A stretch of 64,000 nt of DNA from Verticiella alkaliphila (GCF_018904615.1 NZ_JADCNH010000018.1:17692-81691), one strand, 5' to 3'. Shown: positions 8,705 through 18,750, counted from the first letter of the stretch. The notes: generated by a model from the letters alone, not told the origin. Numbers and translations are program-made.

Positions 8705-11700
8705 TCACGGCGCCGGCGGCGGACCTGCCTGATGATGCGCTGCCAGAAAGGCGCGTAGCGAGGCTGGCCGTATCGGTTTGGTCAGCAGGCGGTAGCCGCG
8801 CTCGCGTGCCGCGCTCTGCACTTCCGGTCGTCCGTCGGCGGTGAGCAGGGCGCCCACGAAGGGCGTGGACTGCAACGCCCGCAGCGCGTCCAGACAGTCC
8901 AGGCCATCCAGGCGATCGTGCAGGTGGTAATCCACGAGGAAGACGTGGGGCGCGTGGGTCTTGGCGGTCTGCATGGCCTCGTCCACTGTGCTGGCGGTGG
9001 CTACCTCCACCTGCCAGCGTCCGAGCAGCGCGCGCATGCCATGCAGGATCTCTGGGTCATTGTCCACGCAAAGCACCCGCAGGCCGCCCAGCGTGCCCGT
9101 CTGCACGGGCACCGCGCGGGGCGCGGCAGGCGCCACCGCCCCCTCGGCCGAGCGCGGTACCGTCACGCAGAACGCGCTGCCGCGCCCGACGATGCTGCGG
9201 GCCTGCAGCGGGTGCCCGAGCATGCGGGAGATGCGCTGGCAGATCGAGAGTCCGAGCCCCAGGCCTTGTTCTCCCCAGTCGAACGGCTGCTGATAGCGCT
9301 TGAACTCGTCGTAGATCTGCCGCATGTGCTGCTCGGGGATGCCCGGCCCGGTGTCGCACACCAGAAAGGTGACATCGCGGGCGCGCACGCGCACGCCCAC
9401 CACGATGCGGCCGGTGCGCGTGTAGCGCAGCGCATTGGACAGGAAATTCTGCAGCACGCGCCGCAGCAGCTGACGATCCGTGCGCACCAGGCACGGTCTC
9501 GCGTGGATGCGCAGGCCCAGACCGCGCGCACGGGCCAGACCGTCGTATTGCTCGGCGAGTTCGCGCAGCAGCGCTGCCGCGTCCACATCGGTCAGCGTAG
9601 GCCGGGCGCCCCGGGCATCGAGGCGGGACACGTCGAGCAGGCCTTCGAGCAGCTCCTCGGCGGCGCGCAGCGACGCATCGACGCGCCCCGCGAGGTGGCG
9701 TTGTTCCTGCACGTCGTCGGTGGCCCGCAGGGCCGAGGCGAAGAGCCGGGCGGCGTTTAGCGGCTGCAGCACGTCGTGGCTGATCGCGGCGAGAAAGCGG
9801 GTCTTGGATTGCTGGGCGGCCTCGGCCTCCTGGCTGCGCTCGGTCACGCGCTGCTCCAGCGTCTCGTTGGCTTCGCGCAGGTCGCGCTCGGCACGTTTGA
9901 AGTCCGTGATGTCGTTGAAACTCGTCACGTAGCCGCCGCCCGGCAGGGGCTGGCCGCGCATCTCGATCACGCTGCCGTCACCGCGCACGCGTTCGAAGAC
10001 GTGGGGTGAGCCTGCCCGCATGTAGTCCACCCGCTTGCCGATCTGCTCCTCGAGGTTGCCTTCGCCGAGCTCGCCGCGCTCGGCATTGAAGCGGATGAGA
10101 TCCGCCACGGGCCGGCCCACGTACAGCATGCCGTCCGGATACTCGAAGAGCTGCTGGTAGCGCCGGTTCCACGCCACCAGGCGCATGTCCGCATCGACCA
10201 TGCTCACGCCCGCGCTGATGTTCTCGAGGGTGGTGGCGAGGATCTCCCGGTTGAAGCGCAGCTCCTGGCCGGCTTCGTCCATCACGGCGACCACCTCGGA
10301 GAGCTCCATGCCCGAGCCGCGCAGCATGGACACCATCACCAGCCGGGCCGAGGCCGCCCCGATCGAGGCGGCGAGCAGCCGCTCGGTGAACTGCACCCAG
10401 GCGCGGTCGGCCGCGGCATTGGGCTGCAGGCGTAGCCCGCGCACCGCGGCCTGCTCGACGAAGGCCCGATGCGCATGCTGCTCGCCCACCATGCGCACGG
10501 CGAGCGCGCGCAGATCCTCGATGCTGACGGTGGTGCCCGGCCATTCCCCGGCGGCAAGGGCATGCTGCTTGGCGTAGGGATCCAGGAAGGGCGCGATGCG
10601 CAGGCGCTCCTCCACGCTCGGGCGCCAGCGCGCGGACACCAGCATCATCACGGCCGCGTTGAGCAGCAATGACCAGAAGGTGCCATGCGTGAGCGGCTCC
10701 CAGCCCACCAGGCCGAAGAGCTGGCGCGGCTGCAGCCACGCGATGCCGAAGGGGCCCGTGACGATCCACCCGGCGTCGAACCAGCCGGCTTCGGCCAGTG
10801 TGGGCAAGAGCAGGGTGTAGCTCCAGGTGATGAAGCCCACGAGCATGCCAAGTTCCACGCCGCGTCGGCTGGCACCCCGCCAGTACAGCCCGCCGATGAG
10901 GCCGGGGGCGAATTGCGCCACTGCGACGAAGGCCATGAGGCCGTAGGAGGCCAGCGAGTTCTCCGCGCCGCTGGTGCGGTAGTAGGCGTAGGCGCACACG
11001 GACAGCAGCACGATCACGATCCGGCGCACCCAGAGCACCAGCGAGGCGACGTCCGCCTGGGCGTGGCGCTTGTCCCAGCCGCGGCGCAGCAGCACCGGCA
11101 TCACGAGATCGTTGCTCACCATGGTGGCGAGCGCGATGCTCGAGACGATGACCATACCGGTGGCCGCAGAGAAGCCGCCGATGTAGGCCACCAGCGCGAG
11201 CGAGTCGCGGCCCAGCACCAGCGGCATGGTGAGCATGATGGCGTCCGCCCCGCCCGCGGCGAAGTCGCCGAAGATGGCGCGTGCTGCCACGGCCACCGGC
11301 ACCACCATCGCCGAGATGATGAGCAGGTAGGCGCCGAACATCCAGCGGGCCCGCCGCACGTCGCCCACGTCACCGCACTCCACCACGGCCACCTGGAATT
11401 GGCGTGGCAGGCACACGATGGCCAAAAAGCTCAATACCGTCTGCGCGACGAACCCGTCCGGCACCGAGTGCAGAAAGAGGGCTTGGGCGCCGGCGGCCAG
11501 GTCCAGTGAGGCATCGCGCAACCAGAACCAGGCGAAGACGCCCACGGCCACCATGGCCACGAGCTTGACCACCGACTCGAGCGCGATGGCGAGCATCATG
11601 CCGTGGTGGTGCTCCGTCGCGTCGACCTGTCGCGTGCCGAAGAGCGCTGCGAACAAGGCCATCAGTAACGCCACGTAGAGCGCCGGGTCGGTCAGCACCG

Positions 11701-12160
11701 ACTGGTGCGCCGTTTCGCCGCCCGTCAGCACCGCCAGGCTCATCGCCACGGCCTTGTACTGCAGCGCGAGGTAGGGCAGGATGCCGACCAGGGCGATGAA
11801 CGTGACGAGGGCTGCGAGGCGGCGCGAACGGCCGTAGCGCGAGGCGATGAAATCCGAGATCGACACCGTATTCTGCGAGCGGGCGATCAGGGCCAGGCGT
11901 TCGATGATGCGCCAGCCAAAGAGCATCAGCAGCAGCGGGCCGAGATAGATCGGCAGGTACGAGAGCCCGTGGCGCAGGGCGCTGCCCACGGCGCCGTAGA
12001 ACGTCCAGGACGAGCAGTAGACCGCCAGCGCGAGACTGTAGACCACCGGGCGCAGCCAGGGACGGTCGGGGTACAGGGGGCGGCGGTCGCCCCACCAGGC
12101 CACGGCAAAGAGCAGCGCGGCGTAGCCGACGGACACCAGCAGCAGAATCCCATTTCGCAT
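8705..12160 (-). CDS. SLC5-domain hybrid sensor histidine kinase (CrbS/MxtR-like)
   Basis: An 1151-residue membrane protein. Residues about 1-490 are a sodium:solute symporter (PutP/SLC5) fold with a dozen hydrophobic helices and the YCSSWTFYGAVG motif. A linker, a PAS domain (about 640-755), a HisKA domain with phospho-acceptor SHDVLQPLNAARL near residue 790, an HATPase domain (NFLSNALRY, DTGPGIP, GLGLGLSI) and a C-terminal receiver (VDNDPE, acceptor in VDYHLHD near 1077) follow. Relatives use the transporter-like part to sense acetate or related acids and phosphorylate a LuxR-type partner, here the convergent neighbour. The ATG at 12160 is preferred because MRNGILLLVSVGYAALLF starts directly at helix 1. 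Confidence 0.9.
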   Translation of the reverse strand: MRNGILLLVSVGYAALLFAVAWWGDRRPLYPDRPWLRPVVYSLALAVYCSSWTFYGAVGSALRHGLSYLPIYLGPLLLMLFGWRIIERLALIARSQNTVSISDFIASRYGRSRRLAALVTFIALVGILPYLALQYKAVAMSLAVLTGGETAHQSVLTDPALYVALLMALFAALFGTRQVDATEHHHGMMLAIALESVVKLVAMVAVGVFAWFWLRDASLDLAAGAQALFLHSVPDGFVAQTVLSFLAIVCLPRQFQVAVVECGDVGDVRRARWMFGAYLLIISAMVVPVAVAARAIFGDFAAGGADAIMLTMPLVLGRDSLALVAYIGGFSAATGMVIVSSIALATMVSNDLVMPVLLRRGWDKRHAQADVASLVLWVRRIVIVLLSVCAYAYYRTSGAENSLASYGLMAFVAVAQFAPGLIGGLYWRGASRRGVELGMLVGFITWSYTLLLPTLAEAGWFDAGWIVTGPFGIAWLQPRQLFGLVGWEPLTHGTFWSLLLNAAVMMLVSARWRPSVEERLRIAPFLDPYAKQHALAAGEWPGTTVSIEDLRALAVRMVGEQHAHRAFVEQAAVRGLRLQPNAAADRAWVQFTERLLAASIGAASARLVMVSMLRGSGMELSEVVAVMDEAGQELRFNREILATTLENISAGVSMVDADMRLVAWNRRYQQLFEYPDGMLYVGRPVADLIRFNAERGELGEGNLEEQIGKRVDYMRAGSPHVFERVRGDGSVIEMRGQPLPGGGYVTSFNDITDFKRAERDLREANETLEQRVTERSQEAEAAQQSKTRFLAAISHDVLQPLNAARLFASALRATDDVQEQRHLAGRVDASLRAAEELLEGLLDVSRLDARGARPTLTDVDAAALLRELAEQYDGLARARGLGLRIHARPCLVRTDRQLLRRVLQNFLSNALRYTRTGRIVVGVRVRARDVTFLVCDTGPGIPEQHMRQIYDEFKRYQQPFDWGEQGLGLGLSICQRISRMLGHPLQARSIVGRGSAFCVTVPRSAEGAVAPAAPRAVPVQTGTLGGLRVLCVDNDPEILHGMRALLGRWQVEVATASTVDEAMQTAKTHAPHVFLVDYHLHDRLDGLDCLDALRALQSTPFVGALLTADGRPEVQSAARERGYRLLTKPIRPASLRAFLAAHHQAGPPPAP

Positions 12161-12316
12161 GGCCGAGCGCGCGCCTCCCTGGCGGCAGTGTAGCGGGGTG
12201 CCGTGCCGCGCGGAATGGGGCATTCCCTGCGTGGGTGCGCCGATCGGCTTTGCGTTGGCTGTCGCGCTTCTTTAGCATGGGCGCACTGCGCGACCCGCGC
12301 CTTTCCCGACGGCACC

Positions 12317-13723
12317 ATGTCACTTCGCCTAGCGACCGGATTCCTCCTCCTGAGCCTGAGTGGGGTCGCCCTGTCTCAACATGCCTTCGCCGCCAGCTTC
12401 GACTGCGCCCGCGCGGCGACGCCGACCGAGCAGGCGATCTGCGAGAGGCCGGCGCTGGCCGAGCAGGATCGTGCGCTTGCCGAGGTCTACGCGAGGCGCC
12501 TCGGGCTGGCGAAGGCCGGCAACGCGCAGACGGTTGACGCCTTGCGTGCGTCGCAACGCGCCTGGCTGAAGACGCGCGATCGCTGCGGCAGGGATGCGGA
12601 CTGTCTTCAGGCCAGCTACACGCAGCGCATCGCCGAATTCAGGAACGACATCGCGCTCGTGGACCGTTATGTGCCCGACGAGGTCGACCGTCTGGCGGCG
12701 GACGACCTGCGCGCGGCGATCGAGGCGCACCGGCGGACAGATCCCGAATCCGCCGTGGAGCGAGCGCTGGAGACCCTCCAGATCCCCGCGGCCGGCCTCA
12801 CGTCGTTCGGCCCCGATGCGAGCCTGGAGCCGACCGGCGTGTTCGGACTTCCGGCGCAGCGGCCCTCGGGGGTGACTGAAGACGAGTGGCGCGCGCTGCG
12901 CGCCTCACCGATCGCCGTGGAAGCCGAAGGCGGCAACGTCGGCTACACGCTGGTGGATCTGGATGGCGACGGCCAGCGCGATCTGATCATCGATGCGTAT
13001 GTGGGGGGGACGGGGCTCTTCTCCTACGTGAGCACGTGGCGCCGTGTCGGCAGCAGGTTCCAGGCGGCAGGCGGGACGCGCCCGGGAGACGACGATGACG
13101 CCTATCTGTATTCCCTGAACGGCCGGGGCGCCAACCAGGATGCCACGTGGATCCGCCTGCGTGGACGGACCTACGCGGCCTATCGCGTGGGCTACTACGG
13201 CGTGGATACGATCTACCTGCTGCGCGCACTGCAATCGGTCGGCGAGGTGCCCGCCGTGACGGTGAACTATCGCTATGCGCTGGAACTGCCCCGCGTGCAG
13301 ACGCGCGAGGACGGGCGTGCACCGGTGACGTTGAGCGAGCGCCAGCACCGGGAGCTCGTCAAGGCGCTACCCCAGGTGCGGCGCGCGCAAGGGCCGGCAT
13401 CCGGGGTGTCGAGCGAGCCCCTGTGCCCGATCCCGCCCGGCACACCCGTGGACGAGCACAGCGCTTACCTGGGGATGGGACCCGGCCACTACACCTTCGA
13501 GGTCGTGGCCGATTTCCCCGTGACCCTGGCCGGGGTGTGCCATGTGGGGCGACTGATGGACTGGTTCGGGTTCTACAACGCCAAGGCCGGCGGTCTGGAG
13601 GCGCAGTATCAGATCGCGCGTCCCGGCACGGACGAGCGGGCCACTTACACGGTGCGCGGGCGGCGCAGCGTCACCGACGTAACCACCACGGTGACCCGCG
13701 TGGAGGGCGACAACGGCCGGTAG
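12317..13723 (+). CDS. Secreted protein with N-terminal LprI/DUF1311-like domain
   Basis: A 468-residue protein with a clear Sec signal peptide (about 1-27, ending HAFAA). Residues about 28-110 match the LprI/DUF1311 lysozyme-inhibitor-like pattern: SFDCARAATPTEQAIC, QRAWLKTRD and a C..DADC pair, giving four cysteines. The remaining 350 residues are not recognised; they include YTLVDLDGDGQRDL, which looks like a calcium-binding or FG-GAP-like loop. It is probably periplasmic. It is divergent from the sensor kinase and convergent with the permease gene. A lysozyme-inhibitor role is only a family suggestion. Confidence 0.75.
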   Translation: MSLRLATGFLLLSLSGVALSQHAFAASFDCARAATPTEQAICERPALAEQDRALAEVYARRLGLAKAGNAQTVDALRASQRAWLKTRDRCGRDADCLQASYTQRIAEFRNDIALVDRYVPDEVDRLAADDLRAAIEAHRRTDPESAVERALETLQIPAAGLTSFGPDASLEPTGVFGLPAQRPSGVTEDEWRALRASPIAVEAEGGNVGYTLVDLDGDGQRDLIIDAYVGGTGLFSYVSTWRRVGSRFQAAGGTRPGDDDDAYLYSLNGRGANQDATWIRLRGRTYAAYRVGYYGVDTIYLLRALQSVGEVPAVTVNYRYALELPRVQTREDGRAPVTLSERQHRELVKALPQVRRAQGPASGVSSEPLCPIPPGTPVDEHSAYLGMGPGHYTFEVVADFPVTLAGVCHVGRLMDWFGFYNAKAGGLEAQYQIARPGTDERATYTVRGRRSVTDVTTTVTRVEGDNGR

Positions 13724-13743
13724 CTCAGGCTTGTCATGCAGGC

Positions 13744-13779
13744 CCGCTCGCGGCCCGACGCTGTGCGGTGCGCGAGCGG
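13744..13779. terminator. Hairpin between convergent genes
   Basis: CCGCTCGCG (13744-13752) pairs with CGCGAGCGG (13771-13779) across an 18-base loop in the 72-base gap between the LprI-like gene and the permease gene. There is no T-run. Confidence 0.45.
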
Positions 13780-13795
13780 CCGGATGTCGGCCCGG

Positions 13796-15202
13796 TCACG
13801 CCAGCAACACGTTGAGCCCGGCAAGCAGGCTCACCACGAGCAGGGCGACGCCCACCACCCACGCCTGGATCCAGCGCCGGCTTGCCGCCGCTTCGGGCGC
13901 GGCCAATTGCAGGGCCATCTCGACCTTGCCGGGCGAAGCCATCAGAAGGAACGCCGCCGCCACGTTGTGCACGGCCATGAACCAGAGCACGTCCACGTCG
14001 AGGGACTGGGCGATGCTGGCCTGGGTGGCGGCGAACATGGCGTTTGCGCCCGCGTTGGAACCGGTGATGAAGCCGCCCAGCGCGCCGACGAAAGGCGCGA
14101 GGCCGAGGTAGGCGGTGCCAGCCTGGGCCAGCACCTGGGCCAGAAAGGCCGCCATGCCTGACACTGCCATCAACACGCCCAGCAGGATGAAGGCGGCAGT
14201 GACGGCGCCCACCTGGCGCCAGGCACGCCACGCGCGCTGCGCCGAGTCGCGCGCCGGCCAGCCCGCGGCGAATGCCGCGGTGGCGATGAAAAGCCACAGC
14301 GCAGGCGAGGCGAGGTAACGCGCCGATGTCGGCAGCGCGGCTGCCTTCACGAGTGCACCTGCGGCCAGCACCCCGCCCAGCAGCAAGGCGTAGCTGGCGA
14401 GCGCGCGGCGTCCCGCCGGGCCGAGCGCTGGTGCCGCCCCCGCCGCCGCGCGCGTTCGCATCACGTGCAGGAGGATGATCGCTAGGGCACCGAGTGCGCC
14501 CGCTGGCGCCGTCCCGACCAGCGCGTTGGCGCCCGTCACCGTGATCGTCAGCAGCACGCCAGACAGCACGCCTTGCAGCACCGCGACGCCGCGGTGCCCG
14601 GGCGCACTCGCGAACCAGGCCGCCAGCGCACCGGTCACGACGAAGGGGATGAGGCTCACCATGCCCGAGGCCACGCCGAGCGTCTGGAACGGCAGGCCGG
14701 CCATGGTGGCGGCGATGAGGGTGCCGGGCCCCATCGAGCCCCAGGGCACAGTGCACAGGCCCAGCAAGCCCAGCAGCACGACGTGACGTGCGGGCAGGCC
14801 GAAGTGCGCGAGCAGCGGTATCCCGATGGTGACCCCAATGCCGAACCCCGTAACGGACTCTGCAAAGGGCGTCACCCCGTGGACGACGAGCAGCACGGCG
14901 CCCACACCCTGACCGGCCCGTGCGCGGATCCAGGCAGCCAGCTGGGCCTGGCCATGCGCCTGGCGCAGGACGTCGGACATCAGCAGCCCGCCGCCCACGA
15001 TCAGCAGCACCTCGACCAACACCGGCGTCCAGTGCAGCAGCGCAGGTGCGATGCTGCCGGGTGGCATGGGAAAGGCGAGTGCGATGGCAAGGAGCGCGGC
15101 CGCAACGCCCGTAAGGGCGGCAGGCAGCGAGCGCACGCCCAGGCCCAACGCGAGCAGCGTTGAGAGCACGGGTAGCGCGGCGAGCAGCGTCGTCACGATC
15201 AC
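13796..15202 (-). CDS. LctP/GlcA-type lactate/glycolate permease
   Basis: A 468-residue integral membrane protein with 12 or more hydrophobic segments. The stretch HGVTPFAESVTGFGIG followed by PWGSMGPGT is characteristic of L-lactate permease family proteins (TC 2.A.14), proton symporters for lactate, glycolate or 2-hydroxyacids. It is shorter than the usual 530-560 residues. The start is GTG at 15202. The stop is 67 bases from mfd in the other direction, so mfd may read into it on the minus strand only by readthrough. Its substrate is inferred from the family. Confidence 0.82.
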   Translation of the reverse strand: MIVTTLLAALPVLSTLLALGLGVRSLPAALTGVAAALLAIALAFPMPPGSIAPALLHWTPVLVEVLLIVGGGLLMSDVLRQAHGQAQLAAWIRARAGQGVGAVLLVVHGVTPFAESVTGFGIGVTIGIPLLAHFGLPARHVVLLGLLGLCTVPWGSMGPGTLIAATMAGLPFQTLGVASGMVSLIPFVVTGALAAWFASAPGHRGVAVLQGVLSGVLLTITVTGANALVGTAPAGALGALAIILLHVMRTRAAAGAAPALGPAGRRALASYALLLGGVLAAGALVKAAALPTSARYLASPALWLFIATAAFAAGWPARDSAQRAWRAWRQVGAVTAAFILLGVLMAVSGMAAFLAQVLAQAGTAYLGLAPFVGALGGFITGSNAGANAMFAATQASIAQSLDVDVLWFMAVHNVAAAFLLMASPGKVEMALQLAAPEAAASRRWIQAWVVGVALLVVSLLAGLNVLLA

Positions 15203-15227
15203 GCGGGCACGAGGCCACGCACGGCCG

Positions 15228-18200
15228 CTAGCCCGCCAGGCTGCGCAGCACGTTGCGCACCGCCGTCACGCGCTTGGTGAGATCCGAACCATCGATCTCC
15301 AGGCGCAGACGGTCCTGGCCGGAAAGTCGGATGTGCTTGTTCTTCTGGACGAGTTCGATGATGCGGATGGGGTCGATGGGCGGATTGGCCACGAACTGCA
15401 AGGCAGCGCTCGAATCATTGGCGTCGATCTTGTGCACACCAACGCGCCGGCCGGCCAGGCGCAGCCGGTGGGTTTCGAGCAACGCCTGCGCGGCTTCGGG
15501 CAGCCGGCCAAAACGGTCGATCAACTCTTCGTGCATGCGGTCCAGATCGTCGTCCGTCTCGCAGCTCGACAGCCGCTTGTAGATCGACAGCCGGGCGTGG
15601 ATGTCGCCGCAGTAATCATTGGGCAACAACGCGGGCACGTGCAGATTCACTTCCTCGCTCGCCGCGAGTGGGGCGGACAGATCCGGCTCCTGACCGTTCT
15701 TCAGCGCCCGCACGGCGTCAGCCAGCATGTCGGTGTAGAGCTGGAAGCCGATCTCCTGGATGTTGCCGGATTGCGAATCGCCGAGCACTTCGCCCACGCC
15801 TCGGATCTCCAGGTCGTGCATGGCCAGGTAGAAGCCCGAGCCCAGCTCTTCCATCGACTGGATGGCCTCGAGCCGCTTCTTGGCGTTGGTGGTGATCGCG
15901 TCCTCGCCGGGCGTCAGAAGATACGCATAGGCCTGGTGGTGCGAGCGCCCCACGCGGCCGCGCAACTGGTGCAGCTGGGCGAGCCCGAAGCGATCGGCGC
16001 GATGGATCACGATGGTGTTGGCGCTGGGCACGTCGATGCCCGTCTCGATGATGGTCGTGCACAGCAGCACGTTGAAGCGCTGCTGGTAGAAGTCCTTCAT
16101 CACCTGCTCGAGTTCGCGTTCGGGCATTTGGCCATGGGCCACGGCAATGCGGGCCTCGGGCACGAGCTCTTCCAGACGCGCTCGGCGATTGTGGATGGTC
16201 TCCACCTCGTTGTGCAGGAAGTACACCTGGCCGCCGCGCTTCAGTTCGCGCAGCAGCGCCTCGCGGATCGTGCTGCCATCCTCGCGGCGCAGGAAGGTCT
16301 TGATGGCCAGTCGCTTTTGCGGGGCGGTGGCGATCACGGAAAAATCGCGCAGGCCTTCGAGCGACATGCCGAGTGTGCGCGGAATGGGCGTGGCCGTGAG
16401 CGTGAGCACGTCCACTTCTGCGCGCAGGGCTTTCAAGCCTTCCTTCTGGCGCACGCCGAAACGGTGCTCCTCGTCGATGATGACCAGGCCCAGCCGCTTG
16501 AACTGGATCTTGTCCGAGAGCAGTTTGTGGGTACCAATGACGATATCCACGCGTCCGTCGTTGATCTGCTCGATGGCCGCGGCCGTTTCCTTGGCCGAGC
16601 GAAAGCGCGAGAGCTCGGCCACGCGCACGGGCCAGTCCGCGAAGCGGTTGGCGAAGTTGGCCGCATGCTGCTCGGCGAGCAGCGTGGTCGGGCACAAGAT
16701 GGCCACTTGCTTGTCATTGGCCACGGCCATGAAAGCCGCCCGCAGTGCGACTTCCGTCTTGCCAAAGCCCACGTCGCCACACACCAGGCGGTCCATGGGC
16801 TTGCCCGAGGTCATGTCCATGATCACGGCCTGGATGGCGGCCGCTTGATCCGGCGTTTCCTCGAAACCGAAGGTCTCGGCAAAGGCCTCGTAGTCGGACA
16901 ATGGCAGTTTGAAGGAGAAGCCTTCGCGCGCCGCGCGCCGGGCATAGAGATTCAGGAGCTCGGCCGCGGTGTCGCGCGCCTGCTTGGCGGCCTTGCGGCG
17001 GGCCTTCTCCCATTGACCGGACCCGAGCTGGTGCAGCGGGGCTGAATCCGAGTCCGCCCCGCTGTAGCGCGAGATGACGTGCAGCTGGGATACCGGCACG
17101 TAGAGCGTGGCGGCGTTGGCGTATTCCAGATGCAGGAATTCGGTGTCGCCTTCGCCGAGGTCCATGCTGACCAGGCCGTGATAGCGGCCGATGCCGTGCT
17201 GGGCGTGGACGACCGGGTCGCCCTCGCGCAGCTCGGCCAGATCGCGCACCATCGCCTCGACGTTGCTCGTGCGATCCTTGCCACGCCGCTTGCGCGACGC
17301 CGCCGTGTGGCCGGGATACAGATCGCTCTCGGTGAGCAACACCACGTCGGGATCGCGCAGGGCGAAGCCCACCGACAGGGGCGCGACAGCGATGCCGAAA
17401 TGAACGTCTCCGGCAAGGAATTCTTCGATGCTCGCGACAGGCTCGGGGCGCAAGCCGTGTTCGGCGAGCATCTGCGAGACGGTCTCGCGCCGGCCGGCCG
17501 AATCGGCGCACAGGAGCACGCGGTGCGGGGTGCCCGGGGCCACCAGCGCCCGCAACCGGGCGACCGGGTCGGCAGCTTGACGATGCACTGCCACGTCCGG
17601 CGGGGCCGAGAGATCGGGGTCCTCGCCCGTGGTGAACGCCAGCCGGGCGAAGTGGCGCAGCTCACCAAATAGCCCCTCTTCATTCATCAGGAGGCTAGTG
17701 GGCGGCAGGATGGGCCGCTCGCGGTCGCTCTTCAGGAAGTCGTAGCGGCTCTGCGTATCCTGCAGATAGCGGCGGATCGCGTCCTCCGCATCACCCACCG
17801 TGACCGCCACGGCGTCCTTCGGGAGATACTCGAAGAGTGTCGCTGTCTCGTCGAAGAAGAGCGGCAGGTAATACTCCACCCCCGGAAAGGGGATGCCGTT
17901 GCCGATGTCCCGATAGGGCAGGGCACGCGACGGATCGCCTTCGAAGACTTCCCGAAATCGCGCGCGAAACGCCGTGCGTGCAGGCTCGTCCATCGGGAAT
18001 TCGCGCCCCGGCAGCAGCTCCACCTCGCGCACCGGGTACAGGCTGCGCTGCGTGTCCGCGTCGAAAGCCCGGATGGATTCGATGGTGTCGTCAAAGAGAT
18101 CCAGGCGATACGGCAGCGCCGAGCCCATCGGGAACAGGTCGATCAGCCCACCGCGGATGCTGAACTCGCCAGGGGCGGCCACCTGTTGCACGTGGGTGTA

Positions 18201-18671
18201 GTTCGCCAGCACCAGCTGATCGCGCAGCGCGGCCTCGTCCAGACGCTCGCCCTGGCGGAACGAGAACGTGTGCGCCGCGAGGAACGAGGGGGGCGCCAGC
18301 CGGTACAGCGCGGTCGTCACCGGTACCGTGAGCACGTCCACGGATTTCTGCATCAGGGCGTGGAGCGTGCGCAACCGCTGCGAGATCAGATCCTGGTGCG
18401 GGGAGAACGCGTCGTAGGGCAGCGTCTCCCAATCCGGCATCTGATAGACCCGCAGGCTGGGATCGAACAGCGCGATCTCCTCGGACAGGCGCTGCGCGTC
18501 GAGCGGGGCGGCGGTCAGCACGACCAGCGGCTGGCCGGTCTGGCGCGCAAGGCGGGACAGCAGCCAGGCATCGCCGGCGCCAGGCGGCTGGGCGCGGGCG
18601 TACCGCTGGCCGGGTTTCAAGGCGGCGGCCAGAGTGGCGACGCAGGCGGGGGCGGGGGCAGAGGCGGGCAT
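15228..18671 (-). CDS. mfd: Transcription-repair coupling factor Mfd
   Basis: An 1147-residue ATP-dependent translocase, the normal length for Mfd. It pushes stalled RNA polymerase off damaged DNA and recruits UvrA. Visible parts are the N-terminal UvrB-like module (MPDWETLPYDAFSP), the polymerase-interacting domain (VHAQHGIGRY, VPVSQLHVISRY), Walker A GDVGFGKTEVALRAA, the DEEH box (IIDEEHRFGVRQKE), the SATPIPRTL-like motif as TATPIPRTL, and the TRG region LRGRVGRSHHQAYAYLL. The start at 18671 matches the usual N-terminus; a longer frame upstream is antisense to ispD-ispF and rejected. Confidence 0.96.
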   Translation of the reverse strand: MPASAPAPACVATLAAALKPGQRYARAQPPGAGDAWLLSRLARQTGQPLVVLTAAPLDAQRLSEEIALFDPSLRVYQMPDWETLPYDAFSPHQDLISQRLRTLHALMQKSVDVLTVPVTTALYRLAPPSFLAAHTFSFRQGERLDEAALRDQLVLANYTHVQQVAAPGEFSIRGGLIDLFPMGSALPYRLDLFDDTIESIRAFDADTQRSLYPVREVELLPGREFPMDEPARTAFRARFREVFEGDPSRALPYRDIGNGIPFPGVEYYLPLFFDETATLFEYLPKDAVAVTVGDAEDAIRRYLQDTQSRYDFLKSDRERPILPPTSLLMNEEGLFGELRHFARLAFTTGEDPDLSAPPDVAVHRQAADPVARLRALVAPGTPHRVLLCADSAGRRETVSQMLAEHGLRPEPVASIEEFLAGDVHFGIAVAPLSVGFALRDPDVVLLTESDLYPGHTAASRKRRGKDRTSNVEAMVRDLAELREGDPVVHAQHGIGRYHGLVSMDLGEGDTEFLHLEYANAATLYVPVSQLHVISRYSGADSDSAPLHQLGSGQWEKARRKAAKQARDTAAELLNLYARRAAREGFSFKLPLSDYEAFAETFGFEETPDQAAAIQAVIMDMTSGKPMDRLVCGDVGFGKTEVALRAAFMAVANDKQVAILCPTTLLAEQHAANFANRFADWPVRVAELSRFRSAKETAAAIEQINDGRVDIVIGTHKLLSDKIQFKRLGLVIIDEEHRFGVRQKEGLKALRAEVDVLTLTATPIPRTLGMSLEGLRDFSVIATAPQKRLAIKTFLRREDGSTIREALLRELKRGGQVYFLHNEVETIHNRRARLEELVPEARIAVAHGQMPERELEQVMKDFYQQRFNVLLCTTIIETGIDVPSANTIVIHRADRFGLAQLHQLRGRVGRSHHQAYAYLLTPGEDAITTNAKKRLEAIQSMEELGSGFYLAMHDLEIRGVGEVLGDSQSGNIQEIGFQLYTDMLADAVRALKNGQEPDLSAPLAASEEVNLHVPALLPNDYCGDIHARLSIYKRLSSCETDDDLDRMHEELIDRFGRLPEAAQALLETHRLRLAGRRVGVHKIDANDSSAALQFVANPPIDPIRIIELVQKNKHIRLSGQDRLRLEIDGSDLTKRVTAVRNVLRSLAG

Positions 18672-18681
18672 GAAGCGATCG

Positions 18682-18743
18682 ATTATAGGGAATCCGCCTA
18701 GCAGCGGCCGTGCCCGTGCCCGGCCTCGGCGTGCGGGTATGAT
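18682..18743. promoter_or_regulatory. Divergent -10 boxes of mfd and ispD
   Basis: On the minus strand, a perfect TATAAT occupies 18687-18682, ten bases before the mfd ATG. On the plus strand, TATGAT occupies 18738-18743, seven bases before the ispD ATG at 18751. Both imply transcripts with almost no leader. Neither has a good -35 hexamer at 17 bases. Confidence 0.5.
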
Positions 18744-18750
18744 GGCGCCC

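Noticed and set aside
13734..15218. 494-residue minus-strand frame overlapping the LctP permease in another phase
   Set aside because: Arg/Gly/Ala-rich shadow of the permease gene, with no family features.
15051..17045. 664-residue plus-strand frame across mfd
   Set aside because: Antisense shadow of the Mfd C-terminal half.
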